From: DATJFQ01 sp035492775
GTDB lineage: Bacteria > Acidobacteriota > Vicinamibacteria > Vicinamibacterales > 2-12-FULL-66-21
Direction of reading: 5' to 3'
Assembly (NCBI GenBank): GCA_035492775.1
Contig: DATJIW010000072.1
Coordinates: 4,540-68,539, forward strand
Length of the DNA: 64,000 bases
Below, piece after piece: positions 1 through 8,901 of the stretch. Made by a program: the position numbers and the translations under genes. The notes under the pieces are model-generated. The model was not told the DNA's origin and made no database searches. It saw only the letters and a list, made by a program, of their open reading frames with translations. Numbering within the stretch: position 1 is the stretch's first letter; each line of letters opens with the position of its first letter.

Positions 1-1
1 G

Positions 2-955
2 ATCGGCGACGACGCGCTGGTCAACGGCGTCGCGTACATCGACAAGAAGACGGGACGCGACAATCACGCGCGCGCGCGTGTCGTCGTGCTGGCCGCCAGC
101 GCATGCGAGACCGCGCGGCTGCTGCTCAACTCGAAGTCAGGAACGTTTCCGCAGGGCCTGGCGAATTCGAGCGGCGTCGTAGGGAAGTACTTGACCGATT
201 CCACCGGGGTTGGGGTCTCGGGCTTCATCCCGCGCCTGACGGGCAACTTGCCGCACAATGAAGACGGCGTTGGTGGCATGCACTTGTACATGCCGTGGTG
301 GCTCGACAACAGCACGCTCGACTTTCCGCGCGGATACCACATTGAAATCGGCGGCGGCCGACGGATGCCCGGCGCGGGATTCCTGGGAAACCTGTACAGT
401 TTCACCGGCGTGGACGCGTCGGGCACGCCGATCTCGTTCGGCGGCTACGGCAAGACACTGAAGCAGGACTATCGCCGCGTCTACGGATCGGTGGTCAGCT
501 TCGCGGGGCGCGGTGCAATGATTCCGAACGACGACTGCTACTGCGACGTCGATCCGCTTGCAGTGGACAAGTACGGCATTCCGGTCCTGCGGTTTCATTG
601 GAAATGGAGCGACTACGAGAAGAAGCAGGCGAAGCACATGCAAGAAACCTTCAGCGCGATCATCCACGAGATGGGCGGAACGCCGCTGGAGGCAATGTCG
701 CCGGAAGAGGCCAACTACGGCCTGGCGGCCGGCGGCGAGATCATCCACGAGCTCGGCGTCGCGCGCATGGGCGACGATCCGTCCACGTCGGTGGTCAACA
801 AGTACTGTCAGGCTCACGACGTGAAGAACCTGTTCATCGCCGACGGCGCGCCGTTCGTCACACAGGCCGACAAGAACTGCACGTGGACGATCCTGGCCCT
901 CTCCATGCGCACGAGCCAGTACATCGCGGACCAGCGCCGCGCGGGAGCCATCTAG
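2..955 (+). CDS. GMC family oxidoreductase, C-terminal part (partial at left edge)
   Basis: The reading frame is open from the first bases of the window, so the N-terminal FAD-binding part (with the GxGxxG motif) lies outside. What is seen is the substrate-side and GMC_oxred_C region: a conserved GGEIIHELGVARMGDDPST stretch near the end carrying the catalytic-type His, followed by NLFIADGAPFV and the DKNCTWTILAL segment that closes the FAD site in this family. Such flavoenzymes oxidise alcohol groups of sugars and polyols. The next gene starts two bases after the stop and encodes a gluconate-2-dehydrogenase subunit 3-like protein, and a small cytochrome c lies at 3667. This is the usual arrangement of a periplasmic sugar dehydrogenase complex. 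Substrate cannot be told from sequence. Confidence 0.9.
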   Translation: MGDDALVNGVAYIDKKTGRDNHARARVVVLAASACETARLLLNSKSGTFPQGLANSSGVVGKYLTDSTGVGVSGFIPRLTGNLPHNEDGVGGMHLYMPWWLDNSTLDFPRGYHIEIGGGRRMPGAGFLGNLYSFTGVDASGTPISFGGYGKTLKQDYRRVYGSVVSFAGRGAMIPNDDCYCDVDPLAVDKYGIPVLRFHWKWSDYEKKQAKHMQETFSAIIHEMGGTPLEAMSPEEANYGLAAGGEIIHELGVARMGDDPSTSVVNKYCQAHDVKNLFIADGAPFVTQADKNCTWTILALSMRTSQYIADQRRAGAI

Positions 956-957
956 CC

Positions 958-1572
958 GTGTCCGACATCGATCGCCGTACGCTGCTCCGGCTGATCGCGG
1001 CCGCGCCGCTGGCCGCGGGATTCACGTGGACCGAGGCCGAAGCGGCCCAGGCGCATCAGCACGCACAGACGGCGCGCACCGCCGCGACGGCCAAGGCGCC
1101 GTTTAAGCCGAAGTTCTTCAACGCGCACGAATTCGCGACAGCGGGGCTGCTCGCCGACACGATCATTCCGAAAGACGAACGCTCCGGCAGCGCAACCGAC
1201 GCCGGCGTGCTCGAGTTCATGGATTTCATGATGCACGACCAGCGGGAGCGCCAGACGGCGATGCGCGGCGGACTCGCGTGGATCGACCTCGAGTGCGAGC
1301 GCCGGTACGAGAAGCGCTTCATCGACTGCACGGCGGCCGAGCGCTCCGCCGTGCTGGACGACATCGCGTGGCCGCAAAAGGCGCGACCCGAATTCTCGCA
1401 GGGCGTCGCCTTCTTCAACAGCTTCCGCGATCTCACGGCATCCGGATTCTGGTCCTCGAAGATGGGCGTCATGGATCTGCAATACGCGGGCAACACGTTC
1501 GTCCCCGAGTGGAAGGGCTGCCCGGACGACGTGTTGAAGAAATTGGGCGTCAGTCGTCCAGCCGGTGGTTAA
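958..1572 (+). CDS. Gluconate 2-dehydrogenase subunit 3 family protein (Tat-exported)
   Basis: Predicted 204 aa. GTG start at 958, two bases after the GMC gene stop. This start gives an N-terminal twin-arginine signal (DRRTLLRLIAAAPLAAG), so the subunit and probably its GMC partner are exported folded through Tat. The domain FNAHEFATAGLLADTIIPKD followed by a helical region around DFMMHDQ is characteristic of the small subunit (PF13618), which accompanies the GMC flavosubunit and is thought to help its export and assembly. The next gene overlaps the stop (TAATG). An in-frame ORF opening extends upstream into the GMC gene, but only the GTG start yields a sensible signal peptide. Confidence 0.9.
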   Translation: MSDIDRRTLLRLIAAAPLAAGFTWTEAEAAQAHQHAQTARTAATAKAPFKPKFFNAHEFATAGLLADTIIPKDERSGSATDAGVLEFMDFMMHDQRERQTAMRGGLAWIDLECERRYEKRFIDCTAAERSAVLDDIAWPQKARPEFSQGVAFFNSFRDLTASGFWSSKMGVMDLQYAGNTFVPEWKGCPDDVLKKLGVSRPAGG

Positions 1573-3659
1573 TGGACGACACGCGCTCCGGCAGGGTCTT
1601 TGTTTCGTCCTTCCTCGTTCTGTTCCTCGAAGTCGTGTTGATTCGCTGGATGCCGGCGTACGTCCGGCTGCTGGCGTATTTCTCCAATTTCATCCTCCTC
1701 GCGAGCTTTCTCGGCATCGGCATCGGCTGCCTGCTCGCGGCGACGCGCCTGCGGCTCTTCGCCTGGTTCCCGATGCTCCAGTTCGCGATCGTGGCAGTCG
1801 TGTACTTGTTCCGGCTCGAGGTGGCGATCCCCTCTTCCACCGACATCTTCTTCTCGAGCGGAACGCCGCAGAAGGTGGTGACGGTCGAAAGCACGTACCT
1901 CCTGCCGGTCCTGTTCGTCGTCGTCGCGGCGCTGTTCGCCGCCGTCGCACAGCGGATGGGACGCGAGATGGCGACGCTCGCACCGCTTCGCGCCTACACG
2001 ATTAATATCCTCGGCAGCCTCGCCGGTGTCGGCGCCTTTGCCTTGATGTCCTGGGCACAGTTGTCGCCAGCCTGGTGGTTCGGCGTCGCGTTCGCGGCGG
2101 CGCTCCCGCTGCTCGTCAGCGTCGAGGCGACGTCCGGCGCCGCATGGCTCGCCGTGAACGCACTCGACATCGTGCTGCTCGGGGCGTCCCTGGCATTGAT
2201 CGCAATCCTGACGAAGGACACGATCTGGTCGCCGTATTACAAGATCAGGCTCGTGCGCGGACCGGAAGAGACGGTCATCGAGGTGAACGAGATCTTTCAC
2301 CAGTCGATGGCGCACGTCGATCACAAGGAATACTTCTATCAGTGGCCATACACGGTCTTCGGCAGCACCTTCAAGAACGTCCTGGTTCTTGGGGCGGGCT
2401 CCGGCACCGACGTCGCTGCCGCGCTGCAGCATGGTGTCCAACACGTGGACGCCGTCGAGATCGACCCGGCCATCATCCGTATCGGACGCCAATCGCATCC
2501 CGATCGGCCGTACGCGGATCCGCGCGTCACGATCATCAACGACGATGCGCGGCATTATCTGAGGACGACGCAGAAGAAGTATGACCTCGTCGTGTTTGCA
2601 CTGATTGATTCGCTCACGCTGCAGTCGAGTTTTTCCGGCGTGCGCCTCGAAAGTTACATGTTCACGCGCGAGTCGTTCGACGCGGTGCGCGATCACGTGA
2701 CGACGCGCGGATTGCTCGTCATTTACAATTACTTCCGCGAGCGCTGGCTCGTCGATCGGCTCGCCAACACGGCCGCGGCCGCGTTCGGGAGCGAGCCATA
2801 CGTCCACGTGCACGAGGAGCAGGCGTACCTCGGCGTTCTGATGGCGGGTCCACGCCTTGCCCAACTGAAGGCGCCTCCGGCGATTCCCGATCACGTGCTG
2901 TCGTACGGCCAGTCGCATGGCGCGAGTCCCGGACACATGCTGGAGCGCGACCGGTCGATCGAACCGGCCACTGACGACTGGCCGTTCCTGTACATGCGCG
3001 ACCGCGGGCTGCCGGAGCACTATGCGCTCGTCCTCATCATGATTCTGGCGTTCTCGATCATCGCCGTGTGGGCGGCGATGCGCGCGCAGCCGGACGCCGC
3101 CATCGGGGCAGCCGGCTCGCGCTGGTCGTGGCAGTTCTTTCTGCTGGGCGCGGGCTTCCTGCTGCTCGAAACCAAATCGATCATCCAGTTTGCGCTCCTG
3201 TGGGGATCGACGTGGGTCGTGGCGTCCCTGGCGATTGCCTCGGTGCTGGCCATGGCACTGGTCGCGAACTTCATTGTCAATCGCAATGAGATCCGCAGCG
3301 GTACGGCGGTGGGGGTGGTGCTCGTCGCGTTGTTGATCCTGAACTATTTCGTTCCGATTGGACGCGTGACGTTCGAGAGCCGCGTGACGGAATCCCTCTT
3401 CTACGCACTCCTCGAGTTCAGCCCAATCCTCTGCGCGGGCCTGCTGTTCGGATCGGCCATCAAGCGATCACCGGCGGTCGCGCACGATTACGGCGTGAAC
3501 CTGCTCGGTGCGATGATGGGCGGCGTCGCCGAATACCTGTCGCTCCTCACCGGTTTCCGGATGCTGCTGCTCCTGATCGCGGTGTGCTACATCGGCGCGG
3601 TCGTAGCCCGGAATGCCGGGGCGGAACAGGTGTCGCCGGCGCCGATGGGATTATCGTAG
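1572..3659 (+). CDS. Integral membrane protein with spermidine-synthase-like SAM domain
   Basis: About 695 aa. The ATG overlaps the preceding stop (TAATG), suggesting translational coupling. The N-terminal ~220 residues hold about six hydrophobic helices (starting FVSSFLVLFLEVVLIRWM). A class I SAM-type fold follows at about residues 270-440, with motif I VLVLGAGSGTDVAAAL, an acidic loop DAVEIDPAIIRIGR and NDDARHYL, as in polyamine aminopropyltransferases. The C-terminal ~200 residues are again hydrophobic helices. Many bacteria have such membrane-embedded spermidine-synthase homologues, and true spermidine synthesis by them is not established. Position inside a sugar dehydrogenase operon is unusual. 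Function unknown; methyl- or aminopropyl-transfer is possible. Confidence 0.75.
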   Translation: MDDTRSGRVFVSSFLVLFLEVVLIRWMPAYVRLLAYFSNFILLASFLGIGIGCLLAATRLRLFAWFPMLQFAIVAVVYLFRLEVAIPSSTDIFFSSGTPQKVVTVESTYLLPVLFVVVAALFAAVAQRMGREMATLAPLRAYTINILGSLAGVGAFALMSWAQLSPAWWFGVAFAAALPLLVSVEATSGAAWLAVNALDIVLLGASLALIAILTKDTIWSPYYKIRLVRGPEETVIEVNEIFHQSMAHVDHKEYFYQWPYTVFGSTFKNVLVLGAGSGTDVAAALQHGVQHVDAVEIDPAIIRIGRQSHPDRPYADPRVTIINDDARHYLRTTQKKYDLVVFALIDSLTLQSSFSGVRLESYMFTRESFDAVRDHVTTRGLLVIYNYFRERWLVDRLANTAAAAFGSEPYVHVHEEQAYLGVLMAGPRLAQLKAPPAIPDHVLSYGQSHGASPGHMLERDRSIEPATDDWPFLYMRDRGLPEHYALVLIMILAFSIIAVWAAMRAQPDAAIGAAGSRWSWQFFLLGAGFLLLETKSIIQFALLWGSTWVVASLAIASVLAMALVANFIVNRNEIRSGTAVGVVLVALLILNYFVPIGRVTFESRVTESLFYALLEFSPILCAGLLFGSAIKRSPAVAHDYGVNLLGAMMGGVAEYLSLLTGFRMLLLLIAVCYIGAVVARNAGAEQVSPAPMGLS

Positions 3660-3666
3660 GAGTGTG

Positions 3667-4017
3667 ATGCGTCGGACCTGCGCCATCGTGCTCCTCCTGC
3701 TCACATCATCCAGCGCGCGGGCGCAGCCGCCTGGCGGTGCGGTGCCACGCTCGAGGGCGCTCGAGATCTTCACGGCCAATTGCCAGCCGTGCCACGGACC
3801 GAACGGCAAGGGCACGCCCGCGCTCAAGGACCTCGCGTTCGTCGGACGCACCAGCTGGAAGCACGGCGCAACGCAAGCCGACGTGGTGAAGACCATCACC
3901 AATGGTGCGCCTGGTACGGCGATGCTGCCGTTCGGGGGACGCCTGACGAAGGCGGAGATTTCTGCCCTCGCGTACCTCGTCCGTTCGTTCTCTAAGACGC
4001 AGCCGAAGTCGAAGTGA
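3667..4017 (+). CDS. Small periplasmic c-type cytochrome
   Basis: About 116 aa with a signal peptide (hydrophobic AIVLLLLTSS, cleavage after ARAQ). One haem-binding motif CQPCH lies at about residues 39-43, followed by GPNGKGTPALKD, and a likely distal Met in AMLPFGG. It is a class I mono-haem cytochrome of the size that serves as electron acceptor for GMC-type dehydrogenases. It sits seven bases after the membrane SAM protein and overlaps the next gene by one base (TGATG), so it belongs to the same transcript. A GTG three bases upstream of the chosen ATG is an alternative start. Confidence 0.88.
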   Translation: MRRTCAIVLLLLTSSSARAQPPGGAVPRSRALEIFTANCQPCHGPNGKGTPALKDLAFVGRTSWKHGATQADVVKTITNGAPGTAMLPFGGRLTKAEISALAYLVRSFSKTQPKSK

Positions 4018-5165
4018 TGGCGACTGGAAGCCCTCGATCCGTCAACGTCGCATTGATCGGGTACGCGTTCATGGGGAAGGCGCACAGCAATGCCTACCGC
4101 CAGGTCGGACCGTTTTTCTCGCCGCGCCTCGCGACGCGGATGAAGGTCATCTGCGGACGCGACCATACAAAGGTCGCGGCGGCGGCGAAGACGTACGGTT
4201 GGGATGAAGCCGCGACCGACTGGCGCGAAATCGTCCGCCGGAAGGACATCGACCTCGTAGACGTCTGCACGCCCGGCGACTCCCACGCCGAGATCTCGAT
4301 CGCGGCCGCGCGCGCGGGCAAGGCTGTCATTTGCGAAAAGCCGCTCGCAAACTCGGTCGCGGACGCGGAACGGATGCTCGCCGCCGTCGAAAAGGCGCGC
4401 GTCGTCCACATGATTTGCCACAACTACCGCCGCGCGCCGGCCGTGATGCTCGCCAAGCAGCTGATCGACGAGGGCCAGCTCGGAGAGATCCGGCATTACC
4501 GCGGCACGTACCTCCAGGACTGGATCACCGACCCGACGTTCCCGCTCGTCTGGCGGCTCGACAAGGCGAAGGCCGGCTCCGGCGCGCTCGGCGATATCGC
4601 GGCGCATTCGATCGATCTCGCGCGATTTCTGGTTGGGGAGATCGCGGAAGTCGCAGGCCACCTTGAGACATTCGTTACGTCGCGTCCGCTACCTGGCAGC
4701 CCGCGCCGCAAGGGGCGCGTGACCGTAGACGACGCGGCAATGGCGCTGGTGCGCTTCGAGAGCGGCGCGATCGGCACAATCGAAGGGACGCGGATGGCCC
4801 CGGGACGGAAGAACTACAACCGGTTCGAGATCAACGGCAGTCGAGGCAGCGTGGCCTTCGATCTGGAGCGGATGAACGAGCTCGATCTGTATCTGGAATC
4901 GGATGAGGGCCGTATCCGCGGTTTCCGCCGCGTCCTGGTGACCGAGAGATTGCATCCCTATATGAAGGCCTGGTGGCCGCCGGGCCATATCATCGGATAC
5001 GAGCACACGTTCACGCACACGATCTACGATTTGCTCGACGCGATGGCGAACGACCGTATACCGCAGCCGAATTTCATCGACGGCGTCCGTAACCAGCGCG
5101 TCATGGCAGCCATCGAAAAGGCCGGCCGCATACGGCGGTGGGTCGCGGTCGGGTCTTCCGTTTGA
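4017..5165 (+). CDS. Gfo/Idh/MocA family NAD(P)-dependent oxidoreductase
   Basis: About 382 aa. N-terminal Rossmann fold with the dinucleotide-binding loop VALIGYAFMGKAHSNAY, then CEKPLANS with the family Lys of the EKP motif, and a C-terminal alpha/beta substrate domain with the GDIAAHSIDLARFL segment that carries the usual catalytic His. No signal peptide, so cytoplasmic. The ATG overlaps the cytochrome stop by one base; a GTG one codon earlier is an alternative. It is followed 15 bases later by a sugar isomerase gene, a common pairing for converting a keto-sugar or inositol-like compound. Substrate unknown. Confidence 0.88.
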   Translation: MATGSPRSVNVALIGYAFMGKAHSNAYRQVGPFFSPRLATRMKVICGRDHTKVAAAAKTYGWDEAATDWREIVRRKDIDLVDVCTPGDSHAEISIAAARAGKAVICEKPLANSVADAERMLAAVEKARVVHMICHNYRRAPAVMLAKQLIDEGQLGEIRHYRGTYLQDWITDPTFPLVWRLDKAKAGSGALGDIAAHSIDLARFLVGEIAEVAGHLETFVTSRPLPGSPRRKGRVTVDDAAMALVRFESGAIGTIEGTRMAPGRKNYNRFEINGSRGSVAFDLERMNELDLYLESDEGRIRGFRRVLVTERLHPYMKAWWPPGHIIGYEHTFTHTIYDLLDAMANDRIPQPNFIDGVRNQRVMAAIEKAGRIRRWVAVGSSV

Positions 5166-5180
5166 CGTCGGAAGAGGTAT

Positions 5181-6143
5181 ATGAAAATCGGAGTGTTCGC
5201 CGTTCTGTTCGGCAGCAAACCCTTCGAAGAGATGCTCGATTACCTTGTCGAGCAGGGCATTGAGGCGGTCGAAATCGGGACGGGCGCGTATCCGGGGAAT
5301 TCCTACTGCGACCCCGCCGCGCTTCTCGCAGACGATCAGAAGCTGCGCGCGTTCCGCGACGCCATCGCCACGCGTGGATTAGTCATCAGCGCGCTCAGCT
5401 GCCACGGCAATCCCCTCCACCCGCAGAGCGCGATTGCGCGCGACCATCACGAGACATTCCTGCGCACCGTCGAACTGGCGAAGCGTCTCGACATCTCGAC
5501 CGTGAATACCTTCAGCGGCTGTCCGCCCGGCGACGCGCGGGCGCAGCAACCGAACTGGATCGTGTCCCCGTGGCCACCGGAATTCTCCGAGATGCTCGAG
5601 TGGCAGTGGACCTCGCGGGTGATCCCGTACTGGACTGATGCGGCGCGCGTGTGCAACGCCGCCGGCGTGAAGGTCGCGATCGAGATGCACCCGAACTTCG
5701 TCGTCTACAACCCGGAGACCATGCTGCGGCTGCGCGACGTCGCGCCCGGCACGATCGGGTGCAACTTCGACCCGAGCCACATGTTCTGGCAGGGCGTGGA
5801 CGTCATCGGCGCGATCCGGGCGCTTGGCGACTCGATCTATCACGTGCACGCAAAGGACTGCCGGATCGACGCGCGAAACGCCGCGGCCAACGGCGTACTC
5901 GACGCGAAGAAGTACACACGCGAACGGGAGCGCTCCTGGATCTTCCGCACGGTCGGGTATGGCAACGACGCGATCGTGTGGAGGGACATCGTCAGCGCGC
6001 TGCGCCTCTGGGGCTACGACCACGTGCTCAGCATCGAGCACGAAGACAGCCTCATGTCGCCTGAGGAAGGACTGAAGAAGGCGATCGCGTTCCTGAAGAA
6101 AGTCGTGATCGCCGAGCCGGCCGGCGAGGCCTACTGGGCCTGA
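5181..6143 (+). CDS. Sugar phosphate isomerase/epimerase (AP endonuclease family 2 TIM barrel)
   Basis: 320 aa TIM barrel. Metal ligands typical of the family are visible: Glu in AIEMHPNF, Asp and His in CNFDPSHMFWQ, His in YHVHAKD, and Glu in SIEHEDS near the end. The start MKIGVFAVLFG is normal for the family, and a purine-rich AGAGG stretch lies just upstream. No signal peptide. Last gene of the plus-strand operon beginning with the GMC dehydrogenase; it faces the minus-strand DUF1080 operon tail-to-tail with six bases between. Family members include xylose isomerase-like, tagatose epimerase-like and 3-keto-sugar-acting enzymes; the exact reaction is not assignable here. Confidence 0.88.
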   Translation: MKIGVFAVLFGSKPFEEMLDYLVEQGIEAVEIGTGAYPGNSYCDPAALLADDQKLRAFRDAIATRGLVISALSCHGNPLHPQSAIARDHHETFLRTVELAKRLDISTVNTFSGCPPGDARAQQPNWIVSPWPPEFSEMLEWQWTSRVIPYWTDAARVCNAAGVKVAIEMHPNFVVYNPETMLRLRDVAPGTIGCNFDPSHMFWQGVDVIGAIRALGDSIYHVHAKDCRIDARNAAANGVLDAKKYTRERERSWIFRTVGYGNDAIVWRDIVSALRLWGYDHVLSIEHEDSLMSPEEGLKKAIAFLKKVVIAEPAGEAYWA

Positions 6144-6149
6144 GTCCAA

Positions 6150-6950
6150 TCAGGCCGACGGTTTCGCCGCGCCGAGCGATCGGATCCAGATGTTCCGGAA
6201 CCGCACCGGATTGCCATGGTCCTGCAGGGCAAGCGGACCGTGTGCGTTGCTCGGCTGGTACGGCAGGATTTGTCGATACGCCGTCGGCCCCCAGAACGCG
6301 TCCGCGTTGTGGACGAGAATGCCGTTGTGCAGGACGGTGACGACCGCCGGTGTGTCGAGCTTGTCGCCTGTGAAGCGGGGCGCGGTGAAGACGATATCGT
6401 ACGACTGCCATTCGCCCGGCGGCCGTGACGCGTTCACGAGCGGCGGAAATTGTCCGAACATCGCGGATGCCTGGCCATCGGGGTACGTCTGATTGTCGTA
6501 GCTGTCGAGCACCTGAATCTCGAACACGCCCAGCAGGAAGACTCCACTGTTGCCGCGTTCCTGTCCCTCGCCCTCGACTTTCGGGGGTGTCGCGAATTCT
6601 ACGTGCAGCTGAAAATCAGTGAACTGCTCTTTCGTCTGGATGTAGCCCTTGCCGGTCTCCAACACGCCGTCCGACATTTTCCATGTGGCGGGTCCGCCAC
6701 CATCTTTCATCTGCCATTTGCTCAAATCGCTTCCCGCTCCGAGCAATACGGTCGCGTCTGCTGGCGGGGGCGTCGCCACGAGCGTCGACGGCGTCACGAT
6801 CGGGGGCTGCGGCCGCCTGCCGTCGTGAATGTGCCACTTGCCGTTCGGCTGCATCGGCGTGTCTTCGTAGCCGAGCTGGCCCGGCGCGTGCGCGGCGACA
6901 ACGGCGACCGCCGTCGCGATGATCAATGCGAACGGCACGTGACGATTCAT
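6150..6950 (-). CDS. DUF1080 (3-keto-disaccharide hydrolase family) exported protein
   Basis: 266 aa with an N-terminal signal peptide (MNRHVPFALIIATAVAVVAA). The body is a concanavalin-like beta-sandwich of PF06439: DLSKWQMKDGG at the start of the domain, then a GNSGVFLLG core motif, EIQVLDSYDNQTYPDGQASA, and the terminal PVRFRNIWIRSL typical of these domains. The family is now named for members that hydrolyse 3-keto-glycosides. Last of a four-gene minus operon in which every junction overlaps by four bases. Localisation is probably periplasmic. The N-terminal ~70 residues before the domain are proline-rich and probably flexible. Confidence 0.85.
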   Translation of the reverse strand: MNRHVPFALIIATAVAVVAAHAPGQLGYEDTPMQPNGKWHIHDGRRPQPPIVTPSTLVATPPPADATVLLGAGSDLSKWQMKDGGGPATWKMSDGVLETGKGYIQTKEQFTDFQLHVEFATPPKVEGEGQERGNSGVFLLGVFEIQVLDSYDNQTYPDGQASAMFGQFPPLVNASRPPGEWQSYDIVFTAPRFTGDKLDTPAVVTVLHNGILVHNADAFWGPTAYRQILPYQPSNAHGPLALQDHGNPVRFRNIWIRSLGAAKPSA

Positions 6951-8206
6951 CGAGACCCCACCTGTCTCCGCTTCCCGCTCGCCGTGCCAGCGGGCGCGAC
7001 AGCGTCCGCGTCGACGGTCGCTGAACGGAGTGACGGCCGGAACAGGAATGCAAACACGACGAACACGCCGGCCGCGCCGCTGGCCGGGATCAGCCAGATT
7101 GCGCGCCAGTCGTGGCCACCGGTGGGCAGTACGTGCGACCCCGCGACGGCACCCGATACGAACGCGCCGATGAAATACCCGACGCCGTTCGTCACGAAAT
7201 TCAGAAACCCCTGCGCGGCGGCGCGAATCTTCGGACCAGCCGCCTGATCAGTGTAGATCTGGCCGCTGACGAAGAAGAAGTCGTAACAGATGCCATGCAG
7301 CAGGATGCCGGCGTAGATCAGCCACATCCCCGTGCCAGTGTTGCCGTAGCCAAACGCGAGATACCGCAACGCCCAGGCCGCCATGCCGATGAGCATGATC
7401 CGCTTGATCCCGAGTCGCCTCAGCATCACCGGCAGCAGCAGCATGAACACGAACTCACTCGCCTGCCCGAAGGTCTGAATGGCCGCGGGATCCGGCGCTT
7501 TGATCTCGTTCAGGAACAGATTGGTGAACGTGTAATAGAACTGGAGCGGAATGCAGAGCAGAAACGAGCCGACGATGAAGATCGCGAACTCCGGCTCGCG
7601 AAGAAGTGCGAGCGCGTCGAGCCCGAAGGCGTCGCGTACCGAGAATGGCGCGCCAGCGGCTTTCGGCGGCGTGTGCGGCAGTGTCAACGAGTAGACGCCC
7701 AGCACGACGGATCCGCCTGCTGCAAGTCGCATCGGCAACGCCAGTGCGTCCGCCTTCAGCCCCAGACCCACGACCACGCCGGCGACGATCCACCCGATAG
7801 TGCCGAGCACGCGGATGACCGGAAAATCCCGCGCGGGTTCGCTGACGTGGTGAAAGGACACCGAGTTGGTCAGCGACAGGGTGGGCATGTAGCAAAGCGC
7901 GTACAGAATCAGCAGCGGATAGAAGCGCGCCCATACCGTCTGCGTCGATACCTCCCACATCAGAACCGCCCCCACCAGGTGCAGCACCGCCAGCAGCTTC
8001 TCCGACGCAAAGAACCGATCCGCGACGATGCCGAGAAAGAAGGGAGAGACGAGTGCGGCAATCGCAGTCGCGCCGTACGCGAGTCCAATCTGCGCGTCGG
8101 AGAAACGAAGCGTCTGCCCGAGGTACGTGCCCATCGTGACGAACCATGCCCCCCAGATGAAGTACTGGAAGAACATCATCACGGCGAGGCGAACTTTTGT
8201 GCTCAC
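6947..8206 (-). CDS. MFS transporter of the nucleoside:H+ symporter type
   Basis: 419 aa with about 12 hydrophobic helices, beginning VRLAVMMFFQYFIWGAWFV, a start very typical of the Nuc_H_symport/NupG-like branch of the major facilitator superfamily. Cytoplasmic loop motifs DAQIGLAYG and LRRLGIKRIM fit the MFS. It overlaps the upstream DUF1080 gene and the downstream DUF1080 gene by four bases each (ATGA), so it is co-translated with them. In this context it more probably carries a (keto-)sugar into the cytoplasm than a nucleoside. That substrate is an inference from neighbours. Confidence 0.85.
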   Translation of the reverse strand: MSTKVRLAVMMFFQYFIWGAWFVTMGTYLGQTLRFSDAQIGLAYGATAIAALVSPFFLGIVADRFFASEKLLAVLHLVGAVLMWEVSTQTVWARFYPLLILYALCYMPTLSLTNSVSFHHVSEPARDFPVIRVLGTIGWIVAGVVVGLGLKADALALPMRLAAGGSVVLGVYSLTLPHTPPKAAGAPFSVRDAFGLDALALLREPEFAIFIVGSFLLCIPLQFYYTFTNLFLNEIKAPDPAAIQTFGQASEFVFMLLLPVMLRRLGIKRIMLIGMAAWALRYLAFGYGNTGTGMWLIYAGILLHGICYDFFFVSGQIYTDQAAGPKIRAAAQGFLNFVTNGVGYFIGAFVSGAVAGSHVLPTGGHDWRAIWLIPASGAAGVFVVFAFLFRPSLRSATVDADAVAPAGTASGKRRQVGSR

Positions 8207-8901
8207 TTCAATACCCGTAATCGGATATTGCGGAACGCGAGCGTCCCGGGATGATCACCCTGCAGGCCGATGTGGCCCGACTTCGCCATGCCGTAATCCG
8301 GATACGCGGCGAACTTACTCGCCGCGACCTTAGCCTTCCAGTCGCGACTCCCCAGGTCGTATTCGAGCAGCTTGAACCCGTTCAGCCAGTGTGCGACGTG
8401 GGCGCCGCGGACGACGATGCGCGTCTTGTTCCATTCACCGACAGGCTTCAGGTGGCCTGCCGGCGAAGGGTACAGCGCGTAGTCGGCGCCCGCGCACGTC
8501 AGCCGCGTCTTATTGTCGGCCGCTTTCTCATCGTCGAGCAGCTGGTACTCGGGCGCGCTCCAGTAAATGTGGTCATATTCGGTCGTGCCGCGGTAAAAGA
8601 TCCCGCTGTTGCCGGCCTCACCGATCTTCCATTCGAGCTCGAGATCGAAATCCCCGAACTCGTCTTTCGTCATGATGTCGCCGGTGGGATGCTCTTTGGC
8701 GAGCGTCCCGTCGACGATATGCCAGCCGGAGGGAACGTCCGGGCTCTCGTATCCGCGCCACGCCGCGAGCGACGTGCCGTCGAAGAGCGTTTTCCATCCC
8801 GGCTCGCCAGGCCCGGCCTCCTGCGCCGATGGCGTCAGCCTGAGGACCGCCACGGCGCACACAGTGGCGACGGCTGCGCTCACGCCCGACGCGACGTTCA
8901 C
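8203..8901 (-). CDS. DUF1080 (3-keto-disaccharide hydrolase family) exported protein
   Basis: About 232 aa. A GTG at 8901 overlaps the stop of the upstream isomerase gene by four bases (GTGA), matching the other junctions in this operon; an ATG at 8934 would give 11 more residues. The N-terminus is a hydrophobic signal (VSAAVATVCAVAVLRL). The PF06439 domain is nearly complete: GWKTLFDGTSLAAWRGY, FGDFDLELEWKI, EAGNSGIFYRG, APEYQLLDDEKAADN and HIGLQGDHPGTLAFRNI. This second copy is closer to the canonical family sequence than the copy at 6150-6950, suggesting the two act on different linkages or substrates. Confidence 0.85.
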   Translation of the reverse strand: MNVASGVSAAVATVCAVAVLRLTPSAQEAGPGEPGWKTLFDGTSLAAWRGYESPDVPSGWHIVDGTLAKEHPTGDIMTKDEFGDFDLELEWKIGEAGNSGIFYRGTTEYDHIYWSAPEYQLLDDEKAADNKTRLTCAGADYALYPSPAGHLKPVGEWNKTRIVVRGAHVAHWLNGFKLLEYDLGSRDWKAKVAASKFAAYPDYGMAKSGHIGLQGDHPGTLAFRNIRLRVLK

